From Heliopora coerulea (taxonomy: Eukaryota; Cnidaria; Anthozoa; Scleralcyonacea; Helioporidae): DNA of 64,000 nt. The notes beneath the pieces are model-generated. The model ran no database searches. It was not told the DNA's origin and saw nothing but the letters and a program-made list of their open reading frames with translations. A program made the position numbers and the translations under genes. The stretch spans positions 70,001-134,000 of the forward strand of contig JASJOG010000180.1 of the NCBI GenBank assembly GCA_030142905.1, in the 5' to 3' direction. Shown here piece after piece: positions 11,301 to 21,928 of this stretch (its first letter is position 1; the number at the start of each line of letters is the position of its first letter).

Positions 11301-11984
11301 ACCGAGCCATTTGGGTCCACTCCAATTTATTTTGCACGGCTATACTGATTTGTACAGGCTAGAGGAAACTAAAAAACGTTTAAACGCGCGTAGATCTACT
11401 TCACTCGAAATGATCAAAATCGCCCAAACAATGCCTTGATACTGGCATCCGACCCTCGCTCTTCGAAATTGCTTGTTTCGTCCTTGGTTTATATAATTCT
11501 GATTATCCAAAGAAATATTCCGTGTTTAGAAACCGAAAGCAAGCCTTCAATTTCTATAGATATATATCCAAACTATTGACATCGCTATTCCGTAGAAAGA
11601 AACAGAATTGTCGGTCGTAAATAGGTAAACTAGACAACTAGAGGTGGGATATTAGCTTTCTTGTTTCACTGTAAAACGCTGGCGTACATCAACGACAGGG
11701 AGCAGCTTAGTCATGGCCTAAGAATTCTGTCAATTAACACTCACGGAATTAGACTACACTTCGTCAGGTAACTCGTATTGACATTTCGCCGCTGAGATGA
11801 CATATTTGTCATTACTCTCTTTCCCAGGTCTTTCTATTCAATACAAAATTAAATTGTTACCGGTGATCCACTTTTTTATTTCATGCATCAATTCATCACG
11901 GCAATAAATGACCGACATAGAAATTTAACATAATTCCTCACTGCAAACATTTTTTAACATCTAAAATGTTATTGAACTTGGCCC

Positions 11985-12160
11985 CATGCGATCACCAGTA
12001 CTAAACATGACATATCTTCAAGGCCTATTTACACGTAGAACATCTACGTACAGGAAATCATACTTAGTAAAAGCAACTAGAATATGGAACGCACTGTCCA
12101 ATCAAATACTTCTGTCAACCACTCAAAGAACCTTTAAAACTAAACTTGGGTCGACTTTTG
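11985..12160 (+). repeat. LINE 3' coding fragment
   Basis: Encodes LFTRRTSTYRKSYLVKATRI followed by WNALSNQILL, the C-terminus of a LINE ORF2. It breaks into P450-array flank sequence near 12150. Confidence 0.6.
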
Positions 12161-12234
12161 GGTCGACTCTAATCTGTTTAGCACGGTTACTGATTTCTAC
12201 AGCGAACTAAAAAAGTCACATATATCTACTTCAC

Positions 12235-13095
12235 TCGAAATTATCAAAGTCGTTCAGACGGTGCCTTGATACTTCAATGCGGCCCGTTGCGGATAGAAAT
12301 GTCTTATTTCGTGCTTGGTTTACATCATTCTGACTATCCAAAGAAATAATCCACGTGGTCAAGCCGAAAGCGGGCTTTTAATTTCTATAGATATGCCGTT
12401 GTCTATAGCAAGCTGATGTTATTGTTATTCTTTAGAAAGGGAAAAAATTATCTGTCGTTAATAGGTAAACTAAAATAGTGGCGGTGGGAAATTAGACTTG
12501 CTATTTGTTTCACTCTAAAACGTTGGCTTACATCAATAACAAGGAACAGCTTAGCGATGACTTAACAATATTCTGTCAATTAACACTCTTGGAATCAGAT
12601 AACTATTCTTTTATTGACATAACTTATTTTGAGATTTTCGCCTGTGAGATGACTTATTTGTAATCATTCTCTTCGCCCTTTGCTTTTCCATGTTTAGAAA
12701 TTGCGCGCGTCAGAACAAGAATAACATTGCAGTGCAACTAAAGGGCAAAATCTCCAATGTGTGGAACAATTAGGGCTTGGCGAAAATCTTGAATTCGTTT
12801 GTCTGTGCATGAATTTGATTTCCATGTAGCCTTTACAACTCCTTACGCAGAATGAGTAGACGGTAAATTGAAGGGTTTACATATCTTTACGGGGGACAGA
12901 AAGTAGCTTTGCCCTAAACAAAATAAGACCATCCATATCGTACTTGTTTGTTCTATGGTTAACATTATTCACTTGAGGGAAATTAGAATAATTCTCCCAG
13001 TTTCTTTCTAAGCATTTTTGTGTAATTTGAAACGATACTTAGACCATGTGAACTCTTGTATGGCACAACCGTAACGCAAAACTTTAGCCTTACAG
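12235..13095 (+). repeat. P450 5' flank, copy 1
   Basis: The promoter-side segment of the repeated unit. It holds GTTCAGACGGTGCCTTGATA, CAATGCGGCCCGTTGCGGAT, TTTCTATAGATATGCCGTTG and AACCATGTGAACTC-like blocks. Related copies precede the other P450 copies (20240-20740 with 24086-24390, 27580-28440 in part, and 38400-39270). No TATA box was assigned. Confidence 0.6.
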
Positions 13096-13099
13096 AGCA

Positions 13100-13345
13100 A
13101 ATCCTTTCAATAAAAAGGAAAGCAAAGGAAAGGAAAGAAAGGAAAAGAAAAGATAACAGAAGAAAGGAAAGCAAAGTAAATGAAAGAAAAGGAAAGGGAT
13201 AAGAAATAAAAGAAAAATCTTCCCTTTTGGTACAAATCATACGCAAAACCTTAGCCTTTCAGACCAAATGTTTTTTAACAATGAAAAGTGAAAGTAAAGT
13301 AAAGAAAGGAAAGCAAAGTAAAGAAAATGAGAGAAATAGGAAGGA
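13100..13345 (+). repeat. Purine-rich GGAAAG tract upstream of P450 copy 1
   Basis: Imperfect GGAAAG/AAAGAAA repeats cover most of the 320 bases before the P450 start at 13420. Equivalent tracts sit at the same place before every P450 copy: 24399-24620, 29905-30085 and 39280-39490. Confidence 0.8.
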
Positions 13346-13419
13346 AGAGAGAAACAGTCTATATTTGCGGACCTGATTGTCTCCCATTTACTTTGCTAAT
13401 AGAATCGCATTGATATAGC

Positions 13420-14904
13420 ATGTTCTTGGAAGTCGCCACATCGTTGTTCTTCGTTTGGTTTGTATGGTATATCTTGACGACATACCAACAGAGAAGGCAA
13501 ATGCCACCTGGACCTTTTCCGTTTCCTGTCATCGGTAACCTACTCCAACTTGGATCTGATCCAGTTGACCCTTTCAATAAACTTGTGCAGAAGTACGGAG
13601 ACATCTTCACAGTCACGTTTCCCAACGGAGCCACAGTTGTGATAAATAGCGCAGAGCTTGCGCGGGAGGCGCGACTGGGGAGGAAAGACGATCTTACTGG
13701 TAAATACCGCGATAAATTTTACCCGCTTCATGTGATCTTTGGAGAAAGAGGGATTACCACTTCAAATAACGAACGTGAATTTTTTTTTCGCAAGAAGATT
13801 TTCAAATTAGGATTGCATGTTTTTGGAAACGGCATTGAGCAGGCTGAAGAACGAGTAGAACGCGCGGTTCAGAACTTGCTGAATGAGATTGAGGCAATGA
13901 AAGGCCAACCGTTCTCGCCCAAAACGTTCGTCGCTAGAGCTATAATAAGTCAGATGTGGGAGTGGATTACGTCGAAGAAATACCCACTCGACCATCCCAC
14001 TGTGAGAACGATTTACGAATTAATCACCGACATTAAAGTTCTGTTTCGCAGGACTAGTCTACACCGACTAATCCCATGGCTGCCCTACCTCTCAATGACG
14101 TTGAATCGTAAATTGAAAGACGTGGTAAAGACGAGGGAGAAGGTCTTTGTCCCGGAACTACAAGCCCATCGGAATACCTACTCGTCAAGTGTTACTCGCG
14201 ATCTAATCGACAGCTTCATCGGCGTCTACGAGAAAGAGAGAGCAAAGGAGACTAGTATAAAGGTTGGATCGATTGAAGATATTCAGTTTTTGATGCTAGA
14301 AATCCTGGATGGCGCCTCGCACACATCCTCTTCTATAACAACCTGGTTAATTCTATACGTGCTCTTAAACCAAGATATCCAACGTAAAATCCACGAAGAA
14401 CTTGATCGAGTGGTGGGCAGAGACCACTTACCACGCTGGCAAAATTCGAAGAACTTGCCTTACCTTCAAGCCACCCTCTGCGAAGTGATACGTCACTCAC
14501 GTCTGGTGCGCACGCTCGTTACAAACGCTATCCGCGACACAACCGTCGGTGGTTACCACATCCCAAAATACACAACAGTTTTTATCAACCTTTGTCACAT
14601 CTATCGAGATGAAAAAGAATGGTCCGAAGCCGATACCTTTAAACCTGAACGTTTTCTCGATGACAATGGAATGTTTGTCGGATGGACAGCGTTGCCGGGT
14701 TTTATGCCCTTCGGGATAGGCGGCAGAGAGTGCCCTGGTCAGGCACTGGGGAAAATAATCTTATTTTCTTTTGCGTCAGCTTTGATGCATCGTTTCAAAT
14801 TTGAATTTGCCGAAGGAGAACCGCAACCAAGTTTGGAACCAGATGAGTCTGAAATAGTACTGTCTCCGAAAGAGTACAAAGTTGTAGCGAAGAAGCGAAT
14901 GTAA
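13420..14904 (+). CDS. Cytochrome P450, CYP2 clan, copy 1 (intact)
   Basis: An intact single-exon gene of 494 residues. Residues 1-20 are a hydrophobic ER anchor, followed by a basic stretch and the PPGP hinge (29-32). The ExxR pair is E355/R358, PERF is 409-412, and the heme loop FGIGGRECPG is 431-440 with thiolate Cys438. It should be an ER-bound, heme-thiolate monooxygenase using NADPH-P450 reductase. The sequence has CYP1/2/17-like clan 2 character, but the substrate cannot be read. In the I-helix the usual acid-alcohol pair is His301-Thr302 (GASHTS), whereas copies 3 and 4 have Asp-Thr. This may alter oxygen activation. It is the first of four tandem copies with shared flanks. Confidence 0.93.
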   Translation: MFLEVATSLFFVWFVWYILTTYQQRRQMPPGPFPFPVIGNLLQLGSDPVDPFNKLVQKYGDIFTVTFPNGATVVINSAELAREARLGRKDDLTGKYRDKFYPLHVIFGERGITTSNNEREFFFRKKIFKLGLHVFGNGIEQAEERVERAVQNLLNEIEAMKGQPFSPKTFVARAIISQMWEWITSKKYPLDHPTVRTIYELITDIKVLFRRTSLHRLIPWLPYLSMTLNRKLKDVVKTREKVFVPELQAHRNTYSSSVTRDLIDSFIGVYEKERAKETSIKVGSIEDIQFLMLEILDGASHTSSSITTWLILYVLLNQDIQRKIHEELDRVVGRDHLPRWQNSKNLPYLQATLCEVIRHSRLVRTLVTNAIRDTTVGGYHIPKYTTVFINLCHIYRDEKEWSEADTFKPERFLDDNGMFVGWTALPGFMPFGIGGRECPGQALGKIILFSFASALMHRFKFEFAEGEPQPSLEPDESEIVLSPKEYKVVAKKRM

Positions 14905-15924
14905 CTGTACGCTATGAACGGAAGATTAAGATTTTGTATTGTTGTGTCGTGTTATATTTCGGAGTAATGTTTAAAAGTCATTTAGTCGAACAATATTTAA
15001 GATTGCTTCGGACTGACGGTGAGTTTCATAGTCGTCATGTTGTTGGTCTTCGAACAAATGAACCTCATCAAACATTATTGTATGGTACTATTGTAGGGTG
15101 GCTGTGTTTTTCATATTAAAAGGGGATTTAACTCTTTCCCGGTGGTATAAGACTTCCATCATTTTACTCTTGTTAACGCCAGACGATTTACACTTCAAGG
15201 GGAAAGCTCCCGCCTTGAAAGAGTTGAGCAGAGTACAGAGCATTGAGGAATTTTGCTTCATTTTAAGCATTTCACTTGAATAACATATTTCCGACTTTAT
15301 AATGATTACATTACATTATAATGATTTACATTATGCGTCAGAGCTCTTCTCAGTTCTCCTCAATTGGTCGACATGGTACGAGGACATTTTAGCATTTGCA
15401 CTCGATTAACAGTTACAAGATTATTGCATAACAGAGGGAAATTTGGAATGTCAGGGCATTTTTAAGACCCGACCGGGACTTGTAGCGAAAAATGCAACTT
15501 TGGGCCTTCCGCTTAAGAATCAAACCCGCGACTTCGGGAATCTAGCTAATGCGATGCTCTGCCAACTGAGGTATGGAGGCCGATGCGGAGAGCTTGGTCA
15601 CCAATTCAGTTTATATATAGTGGTAATGTGGATGAGTAAAAGGGTATATCTTAAGGGAAACTAAGGCATTTGCACTCGATTAACAATTAACAGTTATTGA
15701 TGGAGGAAAATTTAGAATGTGAGGACATTTTTAAATTCTTTAATACCTTCTAATCCGCAGTAGTTGTTTTTAGCTGTTGCGGTATTTCAGACCTTGTAAA
15801 TTATCTAGAATACTTATTGTAACCAAGGCAAAGCTAAATAAAATAAAATAAAATAAAGACATGATTGTTTTATACAATTCTTGGTTCGAACGGATCTGAT
15901 TAAATGTGTTAAATTAAGGTATTT
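14905..15924 (+). repeat. P450 3' flank with SINE and LINE tail, copy 1
   Basis: Downstream sequence shared with 26413-27200 and 31563-32580. It holds an AACTCTTTCCCGGTGG block, a minus-strand tRNA-derived SINE (15440-15625) and a LINE 3' tail ending in AAATA repeats (15755-15860). No independent gene was seen. Confidence 0.75.
15440..15625 (-). mobile_element. tRNA-derived SINE, second family
   Basis: On the minus strand the tRNA-like head has A box TACCTCAGTTGG, then GCAGAGCAT, and B box GGGTTTGATTC, which matches the Pol III internal promoter layout. Copies lie at the same place after P450 copies 2 (26890-27065) and 3 (32097-32270). It therefore inserted before the array expanded. Confidence 0.75.
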
Positions 15925-16293
15925 TGTTAGCTCAGTAGAGTCACATTTTGGGGAGGTGCTGGATCTTTATTGGATCACAAGACAACGTACAATAACTAAT
16001 AATTTATAAATATTCAATAACTGTTCACTCCAGTGAATGGTTCTTCTGAGTCTGAGTTCTCTTGCACTTGCTTTTCAGCTCTGCTTTGTCTCCTCTCTTT
16101 TGCCTGCTCGTGTTGGCTGTCTTCGTTGGTTCTCTCTTTTCTGCTCTCTGCTGTTGGGAAAGGAGCATCTCTTTTTATGCTTTTGGTGGGCAATTTTGGT
16201 TGACAGTGAGTGACAGTAGAAGGTTGACCAATCAGATACATTCTGACCAACTCTTTCACTCTGTCAGGCGAAGGTGTTGTTGGGAATGTAACA
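15925..16293 (-). repeat. LTR, copy 2
   Basis: A 369-bp segment with TGTTA...TAACA ends, homologous to 7876-8230. The sequence continues on the right into the same flank as copy 1, which is interrupted at 16338 by pogo family A. Confidence 0.5.
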
Positions 16294-16753
16294 TAATTAA
16301 CAAGGATGTTTGAAAAGATTTTTCGGTACTAAATGTACAGTCGAACCTCCATTAAGCGGCCCTCCATTAAGCGGTCATCCTCTATTAAACGGCCGCATAT
16401 CAAAGTCCCAAAACATTTGTAATACAATTTCCATAAAATATCCCTCTATTAAACGGCCACCTCCATTAAACGGCCGCGGCCACCTATGAGCAGTCCCAAA
16501 TGATGTTTTATATAAATTATTACCTCTATTAAACGGCCAGCTTGCATGATTTACTTGGCGCACCTCTGTCAAGAGAACCGCACTAAAAGATGAGCTGATA
16601 ATGCTTAATAATTTGCTTTATTTACTTAATAACACTTGAGAATAATGTTCAACACATGTCACTTGACACCTTCACTCAACTTTAAAGGTCATTAAATTCA
16701 AAGCATTGTCAGCAACATAAGTGTCCGTGTTTGCGTTGCATAGAAACGCTCTA

Positions 16754-17242
16754 TTACTTCGCGTCAAATCCCTTCTTTTTAAGCTTTGCCTTTAGCCAAC
16801 TGATTGAAAAGGCATCTCCTGTGAAATGAAATCCACAGGGAATTTCCAAACCATAACCGCCACCTCTATTCACACGTTTGCCCTTGATCACTGCTTTACC
16901 GGAGTTTGCCGCTCGTTTAAGAAACTTTGTGAGCCAGATTGCCATTAATTTTGGAACATGTCCAATGATTTCAAAATCCTCCCTCATTTCATTCGGATGC
17001 GAGTATTGTTTTTCGGTAGACATATCAAGACGTCGCATTGCACGTTGACCTGATCTAAGACTAAGATTTTCTTCCCTTTTGTGCAAGCTTTCTCGAACAA
17101 CTGCCACAGCATTAGAGTCCTCTTTGTTACTTGGTTCTCGCCTAAGATCATGTTCATCTTCAACGCTTGGCACCCAGATGTCCATATATGCATGATAGCC
17201 TCTGATAAACGAAATTGCTTTAAATGTTTCCGTGGAGGACAT
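16754..17242 (-). CDS. HIRAN-domain protein carried by pogo element A
   Basis: An intact frame of 162 residues starting MSSTETFKAISFIRGYHAYM. HIRAN signatures are the block LRREPSNKEDSNAVAVV (about residues 33-49) and, after a polar insert, EIIGHVPK (about 91-98). A conserved C-terminal extension follows with VIKGKRVNRGGGYGLEIPC. HIRAN domains bind 3' ends of single-stranded DNA in HLTF and Rad5-type remodelers; here the domain stands alone with no helicase. The gene is transcribed away from the transposase remnant across about 200 bases, within the terminal repeats of the transposon. A second, divergent version sits at the same place in family B. The domain call comes from motif recognition, and the role in transposition is inference. 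Confidence 0.8.
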   Translation of the reverse strand: MSSTETFKAISFIRGYHAYMDIWVPSVEDEHDLRREPSNKEDSNAVAVVRESLHKREENLSLRSGQRAMRRLDMSTEKQYSHPNEMREDFEIIGHVPKLMAIWLTKFLKRAANSGKAVIKGKRVNRGGGYGLEIPCGFHFTGDAFSISWLKAKLKKKGFDAK

Positions 17243-17438
17243 TTCTCTGCTTTTGGCTTGCTAGCTGCAGAATAATTTTCGTTTGTAACCTGGTAATTTA
17301 CGTGTCTGCTATATTTCTGATTTTTTGGCTAGCAGAAGACGTATATCTGTAAGCGGAAATGAGATTAGCAATACAGTTGATAGGTAGAGGCAGGTAGATT
17401 ATATTTCAGTTTGTATTTATTACATTTCTACATACACC

Positions 17439-17801
17439 AAGAAAGCGCCAACCGAAGACAATCTTGAAGTTTGTTCTGGCTACATAGACAGTTCTGACCC
17501 GAACTGGAGGGAAGTTGTTCGCGAGGAATCGCTGGGAGACAATCTGAATGATTTATCCGCTTCGTCAGATACAGTGAACTCGGTAAGCGATGACGAATAT
17601 GACCGAGATTTACAAGAACCTGAAATTAAGTCGTTGACGGAGGCAATTGGGCATGCTGAGGATCTGCGAAATTTTGCAATTTATAACGGATATGAGGAGC
17701 TAGCTTAATCAATATCTAAGACAAATGATTTGCTCAGTGCTTTGAAACTCAATGCACCGCGGCGACAAATACAGATTGCGGACTATTTTAAGCAAACATA
17801 G
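17439..17801 (+). pseudogene. pogo-type transposase C-terminal remnant (family A)
   Basis: A frame of 121 codons encoding an acidic tail: WREVVREESLGDNLNDLS, DEYDRDLQEPEIKSLTEAIG, and the terminal IQIADYFKQT. It parallels the tail of the family B transposase (NWREGL..., EPEIKTAA..., HITDYFKPS). One in-frame TAA is at about 17706; the duplicate at 34051-34413 lacks it. The N-terminal HTH and catalytic DDD regions are missing. QIQIADYF fits the PCNA-interacting PIP pattern QxxIxxYF. Confidence 0.8.
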
Positions 17802-18429
17802 ACTGCTAATAGTAAACGTATATGGTCGAACATATTGCACTTTGCGCTTTTCCAAATTTAAGTTGTTAGTCTTTTGTTACCGCTTTGTTTAGTTCTTGCA
17901 CCAAGTTTGAAAACTCTTTTGTTAACAACTACTTGATCTTACTAAAATCTACTTATTACTGTAATCAGCGCTTTATGATTGAATAGACATCAGACCGCGC
18001 CCAAGGTCTACTTTTTGCGTACCTCTATTTAGCGGCCACCTCTATTAAGCGGCCACAAAGCCGACCCCAGAGGGTGGCCGCTTAATAGAGGTTCGACTCT
18101 ATATAGTTCTTTGTAAAATTATAATGGTAAAATCAGAATGTACTAGTTCTTATTTCAGTTATGTTATTTCACAGTTTCACATCGTATTACGAGCTCAAAT
18201 CTTATCTGAATAGGAATTACATGATATCTGGAGTTCAGCAAAGTATCCAATCAATATAGGCTGCTTTAATACAAACCAGAGCAAGGATTTAACAATACCA
18301 ACTTGTACCTTGACCTTACATTTGATAACATAAACAAAAACTTTTTAAGCTGGATCGGTAATCATCATTCATGACATTTTCGAGAGAAACAATTATGGTG
18401 CTAGTCACAAAAAATAAGATAACAACCTT

Positions 18430-18720
18430 ACATGTCTAAAACGAGTCTAGTAAAATCTTCATGTGTGATGATATCCAATACTTCCTTCAGTAACTCGGTC
18501 CTAACTCCTCTGTGCCCCGCTCTTTGGGCTTTCAAGCGGTCGATTTTATCCGAGGGCATTCTAATTTTCATTCGTCTACCCCACGTTGGGCGCCATGTAG
18601 TCATTTTAAAACGGTCTAATGTTCCAATTCAGTTTATTTACAAACTAAAAAAAAAGAAAAAAAAACGGCAAAACGAGGAGAAAAGGTTAAATACGTTCTG
18701 AACAAGATTCGGTCTCGTTT
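18430..18720 (-). mobile_element. LTR-retrotransposon leader: LTR end, PBS and start of gag
   Basis: On the minus strand AATAAACTGAATTGG and GACTACA precede TGGCGCCCAACGTGGGG (18595-18579), a typical tRNA primer-binding site. A short frame MPSDKIDRLKAQRAGHRGVR then runs to about 18430. The duplicate lies at 35040-35240 with its PBS at 35187-35171. The rest of the element is absent. Confidence 0.55.
18579..18595 (-). other. Retrotransposon primer-binding site
   Basis: TGGCGCCCAACGTGGGG on the minus strand directly follows a CA that can end an LTR. This is the layout expected of a tRNA-primed LTR retrotransposon. Confidence 0.55.
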
Positions 18721-18799
18721 CGTTTCTTCTCACGACCAGTTCCGATTAATTCACTTGTCTTAGTAACGAACAAACTCAACATTTTCTACATGCGCATAC

Positions 18800-19330
18800 A
18801 CTCAATTTTGACATAAACGAGAAGAGGAATCTCATTGGCACTTGTTCAACTAATAATAAAACCTACGGCATAAAGAAAGATCAGAAGTACTGTGACTTGT
18901 GAAAGGAAGACAAACAAGAAGAGTAATACACAGGTATGTTTTTAAAATCTTTCACTAAGTTAGACACAATGCAGCTCGTGGAATTCCACCGAGTAGAAAT
19001 CCTTAATAGATAGTCACAAGGTTAAAGTTGTCGAAAAGCCGTCTGTGTTTTCTCTTAAAACATATTTAAGGGACGATTTTGGCGGACGAAACACCTTCCA
19101 GGTCGACGAAGGTATCTGATGGTTAGATATCTAGCTAGGCCGAATGTTCTAGTTGTTATTATTACTAACAATAATCCATGAGTTGTTTGTAATATCATCA
19201 GCGTATTTGAACGTGGAATGACCTGATTAATGGCGAAGATGAAACCATGTCTGTTTATGCAAAGTCTTGATGGACTATCGAACAGATCAGTCCTCATAAC
19301 TGTTATCAAACCCACATTCCTTCAACTTGG
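18800..19330 (+). repeat. P450-array duplicated flank, copy 2
   Basis: Same block order as 10760-11300. It continues at 19331-19465 with a segment that also appears inverted at about 9150-9330, within the gag-LTR remnant, and directly at 37741-37900. Confidence 0.75.
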
Positions 19331-19469
19331 TGGTCTGCAATTTATGTCATTATGAACTAAATGGAATTTATCAAACTTCAACGTAGTCTATTGTGAAAAT
19401 AGCAGCTAAACTATAGGTAGACGATCCTATCACGAAAGTTGTAATGTTTGTTGGAGTTTTGTTTGGTTT

Positions 19470-20115
19470 CAGAAAATAAAGTAGAAAACATACTCCGAAA
19501 AATAGTCCCATCTTGAACTCAAAATTTGAGAAAAACAAGCGGACACAGTGTTCAATAGTTGAACACCACTCTCAGAAGTAGGCGGAAAGTGAAAGAGGTG
19601 GTCAGGTTTCCAGACATTCTGAATAAAGCGCAATTTTTCTGCCGGAGAGAACCGGCCAATGGTCACGTAAACGAACCCAATATCAAAAAGAGAACAATCT
19701 TATTTGCGACACACGGATTGTCCACGCGCAGCCACATTGTAGCACTAATCGATGATGGGTTTGCGATGGGTTCACCCTAATTAATTCTAGGTGCTTGACC
19801 AATAAAATACAGTTTTGACGGGTTCACTTAATTGCCTGTGAGGTTTTAGCCAATAATATGAAGTTTTGATGGGTTTCCGTGGACTTCACGCAAGAAGCAC
19901 TGGCTTCCGAGTTTCCGCGCGATGGCTCACGCCATACGCTAATCCTCTACGCTCATTCGGTTCGATTTTGCGGTGAATTCCGCCAAATTTGGCGCCCGGT
20001 GGTGCCAGTGGGGAGAAGCGATAATAAACACAATAAAAGCAAATACATTGTGCATGCTCATTTTTTAGGAAAATTTGATGGGTTTCCGGAAACCCAGTGA
20101 ACCGGTCTGGATCCA
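19470..20115. other. Insertion unique to this copy of the flank
   Basis: This segment is absent from the corresponding position near 37890. It has repeated phrases such as GTTTTGAYGGGTTYC and ends near GGATCCACCCCTGCG. No coding capacity was recognised. It is probably a non-autonomous element, but I could not find clean terminal repeats. Confidence 0.4.
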
Positions 20116-20827
20116 CCCCTGCGCTCAGTCGTCACAAGTGAACTGGCCTGTCTATACTTAAAACTACCGAGGTATTTGGTTCCACTCCAATCTGTTTAGC
20201 ACGATTACTGATTTCTATAGCGAACTAAAAAAACCTCATATATCTACTTCACTCGAAATTATCAAAGTCGTTCAGACGGTGCCTTGATACTTCAATGCGG
20301 CCCGTTGCGGATAGAAATTCCTTATTTCGTGCTTGGTTTACTTCATTCTGACTATCCAAAGAAATATTTCGCGTGTTTAAGCCGAAAGCGGGCTTTTAAT
20401 TTCTATAGATATGCCGTTGTCTATAGCAAGCTGTTGTTATTGTTATTCTTTAGAAAGGAATAGAATTATTGGTCGTAATCAACAACAATGAGGAGCTTAG
20501 TGATGACTTCACAATATTCTGTCAATCAACACTCTTGAAATCAGATGACCATTCTTTTATCGACATAACTTGTAGTGACATTTTCACCTGTGAGATGATT
20601 TATTTGTCATCATTCTCTTCTCCCTTGGCTTTTCCATTTTTAGAAATTGCGCACGTCAGAACAAGACTAACATCGCAGTGCAGTTGAAGGGCAAAATCTC
20701 CAATGTTCGGAACAATTGACACTTGGCCAAAACCTTGAATTCGTTTGTCTGTGATCGTAGTATGAAGATCAGAGCCCAGCTCAGAATTCTTAAGCGTATC
20801 GCCATAGTGAAATAGCTAAGTCGAAGA

Positions 20828-20891
20828 GTTTTAAAACATGTTTACTGACGTTTCGTTGCGGCGTGCAACATCTTCAGAGTGTAGGTTTACA
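20828..20891 (-). ncRNA. Candidate hammerhead ribozyme (left arm)
   Basis: Read on the minus strand: AAAC, loop CTAC, ACT (stem I 5' side), core CTGAAGA, an extra T, stem II GTTGC-ACGCC-GCAAC, then GAA, ACGT, C, then AGT, loop AAACAT, GTTT (stem I 3' side). The palindromic ACGT can form stem III between two molecules or within a dimer. Cleavage would follow the C. Position 7 is A instead of U, which hammerheads tolerate; the extra T before stem II is unusual. Penelope-like elements and retrozymes are known to carry such motifs. Activity is untested. Confidence 0.55.
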
Positions 20892-21296
20892 AGGATGAGA
20901 AAAAACTATATACAGTCGAACCTCTACTTACGGACACCTCCCGGAAGCGGACACCTCTTGTAAGCGGACACTGTTTTTGGGTCCCGACCAAAACACTATA
21001 AAATTACTACATTTACAACCTCTCCTAGGCGGACACTTCCCGTAAGCGGACGCGGACACCAATTACACCTTCCCAAACAACATTATAACCTCTCGTAAGC
21101 GGACAGACTGGATTTATTTTCTGTTAAATTAATAATTATGCTGCTTAGATAACTATACAGTATTAGGATAGAAATATATGTGTTTGATACATTCATTAAG
21201 TTATTAACTGAGCTGATGACAGGTCGATGCGGAAACTATATATGTATGAATTAAATCCGTTATTGTAGCGTCGAATCATTAGCAGTCATTGTTAAT

Positions 21297-21734
21297 TTAA
21301 ATTTTCTTGTCCAACAACACATATCCAGTCTTGTGTATTTTGTTCCTCAACCAAGTCAAAGAAAATTGGTCACCCTGGAACGTATAAACGCACAGAATCT
21401 CAAGTCCGTAACCAGCCCCACGATTTATTCGTTTTCCCTTTACTGTGACACTTGCAGAATTGGACGAACGTTTCAAAAATTTGCTCACGTAGGGTGCCAT
21501 ACTTTTGCGTATATGACCCACAACGTCAACTGTTTCATTAACAGTATTGGCATGAGATGTGCCGCTGCTTTCTGTTCATCTCCGTGATGGTTTAACAATT
21601 GCCACAGCGTGTGAATCTTTTTTGTTTTCTGGTTCCCTTTTTAACTCGTATTTTTCGTCCACTTTTGGTTCCCAAATATCCATGTATTCATGGTAACCTC
21701 GTATGTATGATTCCACATTAATGAAAGTATCCAT
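21297..21734 (-). pseudogene. HIRAN-domain protein carried by pogo element B (one stop)
   Basis: A frame of 146 codons from the ATG at 21734 to the stop at 21297, broken by one in-frame TGA after KPSRR (about codon 51). It reads MDTFINVESYIRGYHEYMDI, LKREPENKKDSHAVAIV, then VVGHIRKSMAPYVSKFLKR and VKGKRINRGAGYGLEILC. All blocks align with the family A protein, including the C-terminal extension, although the nucleotide sequences have diverged strongly. The stop may be a CGA-to-TGA transition. Protein-level conservation between two transposon families suggests the gene was selected as part of the element. Confidence 0.8.
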
Positions 21735-21928
21735 TGCTTTGCGCTTTTGCGGAAGGGCTTTGCTAAACTATACGCGCGCACGCGCAACACTTGTGGATAT
21801 CATAACATCACACCTGCTCATGTTTCAGTAACAAACAAAAAGCAAAAGCTGAAGGAAAGGACCAACCAAAATCAACACTGCATAAATCAATTAAAAATAA
21901 GAAAAAGGAAAAGAACTAGGTTAAAGAT

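Larger units (their letters stand above)
16338..18099. mobile_element. pogo/Tigger-type element, family A, internally deleted, with HIRAN gene
   Basis: A 1762-bp element between TA dinucleotides (16336-16337 and 18100-18101). The uninterrupted site is visible in the repeat copy at about 8260-8280. Ends are CAGTCGAACCTC and GAGGTTCGACTC. Both ends carry repeated CCTCTATTAARCGGCC-type motifs (five or more on the left, three on the right), which look like transposase-binding sites. Inside are a minus-strand HIRAN gene (16754-17242) and only the acidic C-terminal part of the transposase (17439-17801). The catalytic region is deleted. Confidence 0.88.

Noticed and set aside
13807..13995. Minus-strand frame antisense to P450 copy 1 (also antisense to copy 2)
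   Set aside because: A shadow of the P450 coding sequence; its conservation between copies reflects the sense gene.
16375..16572. 65-codon minus-strand frame with repeated RPFNRG-type phrases
   Set aside because: It translates the reiterated CCTCTATTAAACGGCC subterminal motifs of pogo family A, which are DNA signals and not a peptide repeat.
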